This document shows positions 43,781 to 50,387 of a stretch of 64,000 nt of DNA, in pieces. The DNA lies in contig JAEZFK010000063.1 in NCBI GenBank assembly GCA_023437715.1, forward strand, positions 124,001-188,000, written 5' to 3'. A program made the position numbers and the translations under genes. The DNA is from Bacillota bacterium (GTDB taxonomy: Bacteria > Bacillota > Clostridia > Lachnospirales > Lachnospiraceae). Positions within the stretch are counted from its first letter, which is position 1. Each line of letters opens with the position of its first letter. Below the pieces are notes generated by a model. That model saw only the letters and a program-made list of their open reading frames with translations, made no database searches and had not been told where the DNA came from.

Positions 43781-44388
43781 AAGATGTGATTTTCAATCTG
43801 AGAAATGATCTGAAAGGAAAATTGAACCCTTTCAGATACGAGCACACCATAAGCGTATCATTTATTTGTACGGCCCTGGCCATGCGGTATGGATGCGATT
43901 TGGACAAGGCGGAATTAGCCGGCTTGCTCCACGACTGCGCCAAGCATTACGGGGATGAAGAAATTGTAGCAAAATGTAAAAAGCAGGGTATCCCGCTGAC
44001 TGACGATGAACTCAAGGTCCCCATGGTGCTTCATGCCAAGTATGGGGCATGGCTGGCAGAGCATAAATATAATATTATAGATGAAGAAGTAATCGGCGCC
44101 ATCCGCTGGCATACTACGGGAAAGCCGGAAATGTCACTGCTGGAAAAAATCGTCTTTACAGCCGATTATATTGAACCCCGACGCGATAAAGCGCAGGACC
44201 TGCCGCTCATCCGTTCCCTGGCTTTTATTGATCTGGATGAGTGCATTTACCAGATTCTTAAGGATACCCTTGATTATCTGGAACGTAAAGGAAATTTTGT
44301 GGATTCCATGTCTGAACAGGCATATGCTTATTATAAGCAGGTTCACAAAGAAAAGAAATCCCCTGCGGATATCTCTTGTACCCCATAG
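43777..44388 (+). CDS. yqeK: HD-domain hydrolase YqeK
   Basis: 203 residues of the YqeK family, which hydrolyses diadenosine tetraphosphate symmetrically in Firmicutes. The HD motif is visible in LLHDCAKHYGDEE, with HAKYGAWLA and IRWHTTGKPEMSLLEKIVFTADYIEP supplying further metal ligands (in part). Coupled by a 4-base overlap to nadD and followed by rsfS, the conserved Firmicutes order. The C-terminal tail after residue 185 is not conserved as far as I can see. Confidence 0.92.
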   Translation: MKDVIFNLRNDLKGKLNPFRYEHTISVSFICTALAMRYGCDLDKAELAGLLHDCAKHYGDEEIVAKCKKQGIPLTDDELKVPMVLHAKYGAWLAEHKYNIIDEEVIGAIRWHTTGKPEMSLLEKIVFTADYIEPRRDKAQDLPLIRSLAFIDLDECIYQILKDTLDYLERKGNFVDSMSEQAYAYYKQVHKEKKSPADISCTP

Positions 44389-44423
44389 GTCAGTGAGAGT
44401 AAAGCGGGGCAGGTTATACCCGG

Positions 44424-44495
44424 AAAACGTGGGCAATAAATATAAAACACCCTACGGGTATACCTTTATGCCCAAAAAACGTGGGCAATAAATAT
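44424..44495 (+). repeat. Two 20-base direct repeats before rsfS
   Basis: AAAACGTGGGCAATAAATAT occurs at 44424-44443 and 44476-44495 (period 52). The interval also contains an inverted pair TATACCCG (from 44415) / CGGGTATA (to 44462) and a small TGCCC/GGGCA stem (44469-44486). The second copy ends 4 bases before the rsfS ribosome site. It may be a recent local duplication or an RNA structure controlling rsfS. Confidence 0.7.
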
Positions 44496-44510
44496 GAAAG
44501 GAGAACAGAG

Positions 44511-44867
44511 ATGAATCAGTCAATTGAAATGGTAAAAACCGCTTATGCGGCTTTAGCCGATAAAAAGGGTGAGGATATCAGCGTCATCGACATCCGTAAG
44601 GTGTCGGTAATGGCGGATTATTTCATCATTGCCAGCGGTACCAATGCAAACCAGGTCCAGGCCATGGTTGACAACGTGGAGGAGGAACTTGGAAAAAAGG
44701 GATTCGTCTGCAAGCAGGTGGAGGGATATCAGTCCGCCAATTGGATTCTCATGGATTACGGTGATATCATCGTTCATGTATTTGACCGGGAAAACCGCTT
44801 GTTCTATGATCTGGAGAGAATCTGGAGAGACGGTAAGACCATTGCACCGGAAGAGCTGGGCGTCTAA
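44511..44867 (+). CDS. rsfS: Ribosomal silencing factor RsfS
   Basis: 118 residues of the RsfS/YbeB family: KGEDISVIDIRKVSVMADYFIIASGTN (in part), VEGYQSANWILMDYGDIIVHVF and the end YDLERIW. It binds L14 and blocks subunit joining when nutrients are short. ATG 44511 has AAAGGAG 8 bases upstream; the in-frame start at 44481 lies inside the direct repeat and is rejected. The IS3-type element begins 52 bases after its stop. Confidence 0.94.
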   Translation: MNQSIEMVKTAYAALADKKGEDISVIDIRKVSVMADYFIIASGTNANQVQAMVDNVEEELGKKGFVCKQVEGYQSANWILMDYGDIIVHVFDRENRLFYDLERIWRDGKTIAPEELGV

Positions 44868-44993
44868 AATAGGGATATTTAAGTAAAGATATTTGAAGTA
44901 AGACAGTTTTACTAAAAATGAACTGCTTCCCGTCAAGTAGACAATGAAAAAAATAAAAATTTTTCTGCCAGTGAGGACATTCACTGGCAGTTT

Positions 44994-45920
44994 TTATGCT
45001 GCCAAGTAACTTTTGTGCTTTTCTAACGGTGTCAATACTCCAAGATTCCTTTGCAATCGTTTGTCATTATAATAATCAATATAGCTTTCAATCATAGTTT
45101 CAAGCGATTCTCTATTGGTAAATTTGCGCCCATAGTATCGTTCACGTTTTATAATCCCCCAAAACCCTTCCATTGGGCCATTATCTATGCATTTGCCAAC
45201 TCTGGACATGCTCTGTTTCATACCTGCCGTCTCCAGTTTCTCATGAAAAGCACGGTTCGTATATTGGAATCCACGATCACTGTGGAACAATGGATGGGCA
45301 TCTGGATTTGTTGCAACAGCTTGATCTAATGTATCAAAAACCAATGGGTTATTATTCCGGTCACCAATAACAAAGGCGACAATACGGCGATCAAATAAAT
45401 CCAGAATCGCACTTAAGTAGAGCTTTCGTTTTTCACCGTTTTCATAGTACTTGAACTCGGTTACATCTGTGAGCCATTTTTCATTGGGCGCATCAGCGGT
45501 GAACTCACGTCTTAACTCATTCTCTGCCAGATACTGTGGGTTGTCGGCTTGCCTTGTACAGCCAGTGTTTCCGTACTTTATGGTGGATTTTATCTTCTGA
45601 CTGCGGCAGATTCGTAAGATACGCTTATCATTTACATCGATATCATGATAACGTTCCAGATCATCCCGAATTCTCCGGTATCCTTTATCAGGACTTTCTG
45701 TATGAATCTCTTTAATCACTTTTGCAATCCGCTGATTCAGGACTTCATTTTCAGGAATTTTCCGCTTTAACCATTTATAATAAGCTGCTCTGGAGACTCT
45801 TCCCAGTTTGCAAAGCGCCTGAATTGGATAGTTATGTTCTTCGTTTTCTTCTTTGATCGCCTGATAAATAAATTCATATCGGACCAGACTTAGCTTCGCC
45901 TCCTCTCGATCTCCTCGAGT
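44994..45920 (-). CDS. IS3-family transposase OrfB (made by -1 frameshift from orfA)
   Basis: The catalytic part of the transposase with an rve integrase core. DDE residues are seen in LTDVTEFKY (Asp), LFHSDRGFQYTN (Asp) and GPMEGFWGIIKRE (Glu). The shortest start-to-stop frame begins at GTG 45719, but the reading frame is open further upstream and includes the normal N-terminus (YEFIYQAIKEEN, SRAAYYKWLKRK), so the protein is expected only as an OrfAB fusion. Slipping at 45920-45926 would give about 526 residues (218 from orfA plus 308). All conserved residues are present; the element may be active. Confidence 0.88.
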   Translation of the reverse strand, partial: TRGDREEAKLSLVRYEFIYQAIKEENEEHNYPIQALCKLGRVSRAAYYKWLKRKIPENEVLNQRIAKVIKEIHTESPDKGYRRIRDDLERYHDIDVNDKRILRICRSQKIKSTIKYGNTGCTRQADNPQYLAENELRREFTADAPNEKWLTDVTEFKYYENGEKRKLYLSAILDLFDRRIVAFVIGDRNNNPLVFDTLDQAVATNPDAHPLFHSDRGFQYTNRAFHEKLETAGMKQSMSRVGKCIDNGPMEGFWGIIKRERYYGRKFTNRESLETMIESYIDYYNDKRLQRNLGVLTPLEKHKSYLAA

Positions 45921-46573
45921 TTTTTTAAGAAAGATGCCTCCATTTCAGCACGCTCTTTTTCAGCACGCAAAATTTTATTTTCGGCGCGCAGTTTTTCAAG
46001 TTCGCTCATTTCGGCTTCCGTTTTACGTTTTCCACGCCGGTCCAGAAGTCCATTTACACCTTCATCCTCATACTTTATCGTATAGTTGCGGGCCTGCTGA
46101 TAAGAGACCTGGTACTTATCGGCTGTTTCTGCATAGTTGTGTTCATGAGCGATACAATACTGTACGATTTCAACCCTTTCATCAAATGTGGTTTTTCTGC
46201 CCTTAGTCATAATCGGCTTTCCTCCTGTCCCGGAAGCTTTCAGCTCCATATGACCATTATACTTTAAAATCCAGTTCCGTAGTTGGCTTGTTGAACGGAT
46301 TCCGTATTTTTTACAGATATACAAATATGAGCCTTCTTCATTTAAATAATCCAACACTGCGTTCCTTTTGGTATCTACAGAATATGCGGTGTTTTTAGAA
46401 GTGGTATTAAGCCCAATTACCCCTAATGACTGATATAGAGATATCCATTCTAATACCCTGTATCTATTAATACCTAATAGCTTAGCTTCATGATTTGCAG
46501 AAGTTTTTTCAGATAAACATCGTAAAACAACTTCTATTTTTGTTTCAGATGAAAATTTAGCTTTTCTTCCCAT
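45890..46573 (-). CDS. IS3-family transposase OrfA (DNA-binding)
   Basis: 227 residues with serial helix-turn-helix units (about 5-45, 65-105 and 130-175) and a C-terminal leucine-zipper-like coiled coil (LEKLRAENKILRAEKERAEMEASFLKKL, in part). It binds the terminal repeats. Near its end the codons TTA AAA AAA CTC form the slippery heptamer A-AAA-AAA (plus-strand 45920-45926) with a GAGGAG stretch just downstream; orfB lies in the -1 frame. Longer than typical IS3 OrfA, as in the IS150 subgroup. Confidence 0.88.
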   Translation of the reverse strand: MGRKAKFSSETKIEVVLRCLSEKTSANHEAKLLGINRYRVLEWISLYQSLGVIGLNTTSKNTAYSVDTKRNAVLDYLNEEGSYLYICKKYGIRSTSQLRNWILKYNGHMELKASGTGGKPIMTKGRKTTFDERVEIVQYCIAHEHNYAETADKYQVSYQQARNYTIKYEDEGVNGLLDRRGKRKTEAEMSELEKLRAENKILRAEKERAEMEASFLKKLEEIERRRS

Positions 46574-46648
46574 AAAATATGCTCCCTCCCAGATGACAAG
46601 TTTTTTTATTTCACTTGTCTACCTAGAAGGGAGCATATCAAAACAGGG

Positions 46649-46677
46649 AGCGGTTACCGAAAGGGACCGCTTTATTA
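46649..46677 (+). terminator. Terminator, probably the original rsfS terminator
   Basis: A 6-bp GC-rich stem (AGCGGT 46649-46654 with ACCGCT 46666-46671, extendable by a wobble pair) followed by TTTATTATTT. It is just outside the right end of the IS element, which suggests it ended the obgE-rsfS transcript before insertion. Confidence 0.65.
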
Positions 46678-46791
46678 TTTGGTTAGAATTTGTTTAGAAT
46701 TTGTATTTCTATTATTGTATTTCTATTGTGTTATCTGTATCATTACATCCCAAACGTATGTTTTGGAGCTGGCTTTGTACTTTTCAAATGA

Positions 46792-46830
46792 AGCCTTGGT
46801 TTACATAAAAATATTATGTAAACCAAGGCT
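46792..46830. repeat. 17-bp perfect inverted repeat (hairpin) between rsfS and lexA
   Basis: AGCCTTGGTTTACATAA (46792-46808) and its exact complement (46814-46830) around an AAATA loop. It lies 38 bases past the lexA stop on the minus strand, where a terminator would be, but no T run follows on either strand. The inner halves (TTTACATAA / TTATGTAAA) look like the arms of Xer recombination sites, though the 5-base centre is shorter than the usual 6. The region 46678-46791 holds nothing else recognisable. Confidence 0.75.
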
Positions 46831-46867
46831 GTCAACCATATTGATTTTACTTTCTAGTCAGTGAATC

Positions 46868-47488
46868 TCAGTGAATTCCCAAACGAAACAAACCAATGAC
46901 CTTTCCCAAAATTTCTACGTCATTTACAATGATCGGTTCCATAGAATCGTTCTCCGGCTGCAGGCGGTAGTGGCCGTCTTCTTTAAAAAACCGCTTTACT
47001 GTGGCGGAATCGTCTACCAGAGCAACAACAATATCTCCATTATGAGCGGTTGAACGGTGTTCAACAATGATCTGGTCTCCTTCAAGGATTCCGGCATTAA
47101 TCATGCTGTTTCCTTTCACCTTGAGCATAAAGGTCTGGGCATTGGGAAGCAGCTCCGCAGGGATGGGGTAATAGTTCTCAATATTTTCTTCCGCATAAAG
47201 GGGCTGTCCTGCCGCTACGGTTCCCAGAACAGGAACATTGACAACCTCCCGGCGGGTCAGGTTAAAACAATCGTCGATAATCTCAATGGTTCTTGGCTTG
47301 GTGGGATCCTTTCTTATGTATCCTTTTTCCTCAAGCGTCTCCAGATGGGAATGCACAGAAGAGGTTGATTTTAAATGAACGGCTTCGCAGATCTCCCTGA
47401 CTGCAGGGGGATAACCCTTGCTTAAAATTGTCTCTTTTATATATTCTAAAATTTCCTGTTGTTTGGGTGTGATTTTCTCCTGCACCAT
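46868..47488 (-). CDS. lexA: SOS repressor LexA
   Basis: 206 residues. The N-terminal winged helix (about 1-68) recognises SOS boxes, and the C-terminal S24 domain cleaves itself when RecA is active. The cleavage bond is Ala93-Gly94 in VAAGQP; Ser128 in GNSMIN and Lys165 in ATVKRF are the catalytic pair. Two or three LexA boxes lie in its own promoter region, so it is autoregulated. It is divergent from a LysM gene, the same arrangement as lexA-yneA in Bacillus. Confidence 0.97.
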   Translation of the reverse strand: MVQEKITPKQQEILEYIKETILSKGYPPAVREICEAVHLKSTSSVHSHLETLEEKGYIRKDPTKPRTIEIIDDCFNLTRREVVNVPVLGTVAAGQPLYAEENIENYYPIPAELLPNAQTFMLKVKGNSMINAGILEGDQIIVEHRSTAHNGDIVVALVDDSATVKRFFKEDGHYRLQPENDSMEPIIVNDVEILGKVIGLFRLGIH

Positions 47489-47522
47489 AACACAACCTCC
47501 TCAGTCCTTATTAATTATGTCT

Positions 47523-47562
47523 ATACTAACATATGTTCGAAAAAAATGCAAACCTTTGTTCG
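47523..47562 (-). promoter_or_regulatory. lexA promoter with two LexA boxes
   Basis: On the minus strand TTGCAT (47551-47546) and TAGTAT (47528-47523), spacer 17. A LexA box AACATATGTTCG (47528-47539) fills the spacer, and a weaker one, AACCTTTGTTCG (47551-47562), abuts the -35 box. The consensus in Firmicutes is CGAAC-N4-GTTCG. Confidence 0.8.
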
Positions 47563-47579
47563 AAAAAAGTAAAAATCAA

Positions 47580-47634
47580 TTGACAAACATATGTTCGCAA
47601 TGATATTATAAAAGCACCAAGAGAACATATGTTC
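47580..47634 (+). promoter_or_regulatory. Promoter of the LysM SOS gene with two LexA boxes
   Basis: TTGACA (47580-47585) and TATTAT (47604-47609), spacer 18. One LexA box, AACATATGTTCG (47586-47597), lies between the two hexamers; a second, the perfect palindrome GAACATATGTTC (47623-47634), lies just after the start of transcription. This arrangement predicts tight repression released by DNA damage. Confidence 0.85.
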
Positions 47635-47664
47635 CTATTCGATTACACTCAGGAGGTATGCAAT

Positions 47665-47964
47665 ATGAAGCAGTTAGTTATGTTAGCACTTGTTGTTTTA
47701 CTGGGTTCCTGCTTTTTCGGTCATTCTTTAATGAATGTCCTTGCAGGAGAGGATGAGACCCAGATACCAGAGAAATACTACACCAGCATTCAGATACAAA
47801 AAGGTGACAGCCTGTGGAGCATTGCCGGAAAGTACGGAGAAAACAGCGGGCTGACCATCTCCCAATATATAAAAGAATTAAAGAATATTAATGGATTAAA
47901 GGAAGACACCATTCATAGCGGTCATTATCTGACGGTCATGTATTTCGCAACGGATTCTGATTGA
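47665..47964 (+). CDS. YneA-like SOS cell division inhibitor (LysM protein)
   Basis: 99 residues: an N-terminal hydrophobic segment (about 3-26, signal or anchor) and a single LysM domain (about 42-90; IQKGDSLWSIAGKYG, then INGLKEDTIHSGHYLTV). Same size and layout as B. subtilis YneA, which halts septation after DNA damage and is likewise divergent from lexA. ATG 47665 follows AGGAGGT; the in-frame ATG at 47629 is inside the LexA box and is rejected. It is a member of the local SOS regulon on the strength of its boxes; the division-inhibitor role is inferred. Confidence 0.85.
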   Translation: MKQLVMLALVVLLGSCFFGHSLMNVLAGEDETQIPEKYYTSIQIQKGDSLWSIAGKYGENSGLTISQYIKELKNINGLKEDTIHSGHYLTVMYFATDSD

Positions 47965-48021
47965 AAATCCGGTTGGCGGGACAAGAATAAGAAGTACACA
48001 TCCGCTGTTGTTGTAAAATCA

Positions 48022-48050
48022 TTGATTTTACGGGAAGAATAACTTAGAAT
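48022..48050 (+). promoter_or_regulatory. Candidate promoter of the TetM-like gene
   Basis: TTGATT (48022-48027) and TAGAAT (48045-48050), spacer 17. The -35 box is inside a 19-base palindrome, GTAAAATCA-T-TGATTTTAC (48013-48031), a possible operator. Transcription would start near 48057, giving a leader of about 125 bases. Confidence 0.5.
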
Positions 48051-48082
48051 AATGATAGTGACAGTTTGCTATAAAGTTTTTT

Positions 48083-48166
48083 ATGAGGATATTTATAAAG
48101 AATATCATTGTTATAAAGAACATCATTATAAATGATTTTTATGCTCAGCATTATTCTTACAGTTAA
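48083..48166 (+). CDS. Possible 27-codon leader peptide upstream of the TetM-like gene
   Basis: ATG 48083 opens 27 codons rich in Ile and Asn (IKNII and IKNIII repeats, several ATA codons), stopping at TAA 48164-48166, 15 bases before the main start and touching its ribosome site (AAAGGA 48165-48170). The repeated peptide comes from an 18-base tandem repeat. tet(M) genes are known to have a leader peptide of similar size for attenuation. No strong ribosome site precedes this ORF. Confidence 0.35.
   Translation: MRIFIKNIIVIKNIIINDFYAQHYSYS
48093..48140 (+). repeat. 18-base tandem repeat and weak hairpin in the leader
   Basis: TTATAAAGAATATCATTG (48093-48110) is followed directly by TTATAAAGAACATCATTA (48111-48128), two differences. 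The second copy runs into an ATCATT-ATA-AATGAT hairpin (48122-48136) followed by TTTT. Copy 1 could compete for the same pairing partner, an attenuator-like geometry, though the stem is short and AT-rich. Confidence 0.6.
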
Positions 48167-48181
48167 AGGATCAGAACGAAT

Positions 48182-50131
48182 ATGAAGGTAACATTCGGAA
48201 TTCTGGCTCATGTAGATGCCGGTAAAACTACGTTTTCAGAACAGATTTTGTATAAAGAGAGAGTGATCCGGTCCCTGGGCCGCGTAGATGCAAAAAATAC
48301 ATGCCTGGACCACGATGATATAGAACGGGCCAGGGGAATTACAATTTTCTCCGATGTGGCTGCTTTTACACACGGTGATAATGCGTATTACCTCATAGAT
48401 ACTCCCGGACACACGGATTTCTCCGCTGAAATGGAACGGGCTCTGGAAGTGATGGACTATGCAATCCTTGTCATCAACGGTACGGATGGGGTACAGGGCC
48501 ATACGGAAACCATATGGAACCTGCTGGAACGCTACAAGATCCCTGTTTTTATCTTCATCAATAAACTGGATATCGTTTCAGCATCCTATGAACGGACTTT
48601 ACTTGAAGTTCAGAAGCACTTTTCGAAAGGGATACTGGATTTTAAGGACATATGTCTTGAGAATGGAAAAGAAGATACTTTTACAGATGATCTGGTTGAG
48701 AATGTATCTCAACCAGATGAGGGATTGCTTGATAAATGGCTGGAAGGCATGATTACCTTTGAGGATCTGCAGCCGGCATTGAAAGCGCAGATCAAAGACC
48801 GCCGGCTGTTTCCCTGTTTTGGCGGATGCGCTCTCACAGGAGAAGGGGTGGACCGGTTTTTGCAGGCCTTTTATTGTCTGACGGAAACCTCTTATTCAGA
48901 AGCCGCTCCTTTCAGCGGAAGGATATTTAAGATCCGTTATGATGACCAGCGGGAACGAATGACCTATATGAAAATATTAAGCGGAATGCTACGCGTTCGT
49001 GATTCCCTGTCCGAGGATGAAAAGGTCCATCAGATAAGAGTATTTCAGGGAGAACGATTTCATGCGGTCTCAGAGGCCTCCGCAGGGGATGTGGTGGCTG
49101 TAACCGGGCTAAAGAACAGCAGAGCCGGCCAGGGAGTTGGTGCGTGCCTTGAACCGGTAATTTCGGCGCTTCGTCCAACCCTTCAGGCAAAGGTGCTGTA
49201 CCCTCCGGATATTCCTCATAGGACCATGCTGCAGATATTCCATATTCTGGAGGAAGAGGACCCTTCCCTAAGCGTGGTTTGGGAAGAAGCTCTCCAGCAG
49301 TTAAAGATAAATATTATGGGTAAGATCCAGCTTGAAGTCCTGGAACAGGCCATTTTAAGCCGGTTTAAAATTCCTGTGTCCTTTGGGCGGCCGGAAGTCG
49401 TATATATGGAGACGGTATTGGAATCCGTCATGGGGTATGGGCACTTTGAGCCTCTTCGTCATTATGCAGAAGTGGCATTGAGAATTGAACCGGGAACCAG
49501 AGGAGAGGGTATCACCTTTGCCAGTCAGTGCCATGTGGACAGGCTGGGCATCAATTTCCAGAATTTAATACGCACCCATGTATTTGAAACTATCCATAAA
49601 GGTGTTCTGACGGGTTCTGAATTAACTGATGTTAAAATTACTCTGGTTGATGGAATTTTTCATATCAAACATACAGAAGGCGGAGATTTCCGTGAAGCAG
49701 TTTACCGTGGGATCCGTCAGGGCCTCATGAAAGCCCGGAACCGGCTTTTAGAGCCTTATTACCGCTTTACCGTAACTATTCCTGACCCTCTGACCGGAAA
49801 GGCTTTAAACGATATTTTAAAGCGTTCCGGACGGTCTGATGATCCGGTTCCAAATGGAAACGGAAGAACCGTTATCACAGGAACAGGACCTGTATCATCT
49901 TTTTTAAACTACGGAGAAGAACTGATGATAATGTCAGGGGGAAAGGGAAGTCTTTCCATGGCATTTTCTCATTACGATATATGTCATAATGAAGATGAGG
50001 TTATCGCCCGCTATCAGTACAATCCGGATGGGGATACTGCCAATCTTTCCTGTTCCGTCTTCTGCCAAAAAGGTACTTCGTTTGTTGTGAACTGGGATCA
50101 TGCGGAAGAATATATGCACACCCTTCGCTAA
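48182..50131 (+). CDS. TetM-like ribosomal-protection GTPase
   Basis: 649 residues, EF-G-like layout: GTP-binding domain with AHVDAGKT (9-16), RGITIF (switch I), DTPGHTDF and NKLD, then domains II-V ending in VNWDHAEEY. Length and domain order match the TetM/TetO/TetW group (about 640 residues), which eject tetracycline from the ribosome, but identity to tet(M) looks moderate (TetM has RGITIQTG; here RGITIFSD). It may give low-level resistance or serve as a housekeeping translation factor. No mobile genes adjoin it and its codon use is ordinary. The leader suggests attenuation control. Confidence 0.82.
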   Translation: MKVTFGILAHVDAGKTTFSEQILYKERVIRSLGRVDAKNTCLDHDDIERARGITIFSDVAAFTHGDNAYYLIDTPGHTDFSAEMERALEVMDYAILVINGTDGVQGHTETIWNLLERYKIPVFIFINKLDIVSASYERTLLEVQKHFSKGILDFKDICLENGKEDTFTDDLVENVSQPDEGLLDKWLEGMITFEDLQPALKAQIKDRRLFPCFGGCALTGEGVDRFLQAFYCLTETSYSEAAPFSGRIFKIRYDDQRERMTYMKILSGMLRVRDSLSEDEKVHQIRVFQGERFHAVSEASAGDVVAVTGLKNSRAGQGVGACLEPVISALRPTLQAKVLYPPDIPHRTMLQIFHILEEEDPSLSVVWEEALQQLKINIMGKIQLEVLEQAILSRFKIPVSFGRPEVVYMETVLESVMGYGHFEPLRHYAEVALRIEPGTRGEGITFASQCHVDRLGINFQNLIRTHVFETIHKGVLTGSELTDVKITLVDGIFHIKHTEGGDFREAVYRGIRQGLMKARNRLLEPYYRFTVTIPDPLTGKALNDILKRSGRSDDPVPNGNGRTVITGTGPVSSFLNYGEELMIMSGGKGSLSMAFSHYDICHNEDEVIARYQYNPDGDTANLSCSVFCQKGTSFVVNWDHAEEYMHTLR

Positions 50132-50212
50132 GGTTATTTCCTTTTATTTTTCTTTTTTCGTCCTCCAATTGTCTCTTTTTTGTATAAAAAGGCGGCAGAA
50201 GACAGGTACTGC

Positions 50213-50240
50213 TTGACATGGACGGGATTAGCGCTATAAT
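50213..50240 (+). promoter_or_regulatory. Promoter of ytvI
   Basis: TTGACA (50213-50218) and TATAAT (50235-50240), spacer 16, about 150 bases before the gene. The 50132-50212 stretch upstream is T-rich with no clear terminator stem for the TetM-like gene. Confidence 0.75.
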
Positions 50241-50315
50241 ACTACCATGGATTGTGTCGAAAAATGGTTCCAGTCCTGAGTAACAGATGATTTTAATTAT
50301 ATAAGCATTGTAAGT

Positions 50316-50354
50316 TAAGACAGACATTGAAAGAATTTTAAACTGTCTGTCTTA
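50316..50354 (+). repeat. 11-bp inverted repeat in the ytvI leader
   Basis: TAAGACAGACA (50316-50326) and its exact complement (50344-50354) with a 17-base AT-rich loop, inside the untranslated leader 34 bases before the ATG. No T run follows, so it is more likely a regulatory hairpin or a dyad binding site than a terminator. Confidence 0.6.
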
Positions 50355-50387
50355 TGAATGTTTAGAACTGGAAAGGTATCGTAATTT

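Larger units (their letters stand above)
44919..46640 (-). mobile_element. IS3-family insertion sequence (IS150-like), apparently intact
   Basis: A 1,722-base element. The left end starts TGAACTGCTTCCC at 44919 and the right end, read on the minus strand, starts TGATATGCTCCC at 46640; similarity continues for about 30 bases (GTAGACAA shared) as imperfect terminal inverted repeats. AAA flanks both ends, a plausible 3-bp target duplication. Inside are orfA and orfB on the minus strand, overlapping, with an A7 slippery run for -1 frameshifting, plus a terminator-like stem (CTGCCAGTGA/TCACTGGCAG, 44965-44990, followed by TTTTT). It lies between rsfS and a terminator. Confidence 0.9.

Noticed and set aside
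48182..50131. Recently acquired tet(M)/tet(W) resistance gene
   Set aside because: Motifs and overall sequence differ from the mobile tet genes as I remember them, composition is like the neighbours, and no conjugation or recombination genes flank it; called TetM-like instead.
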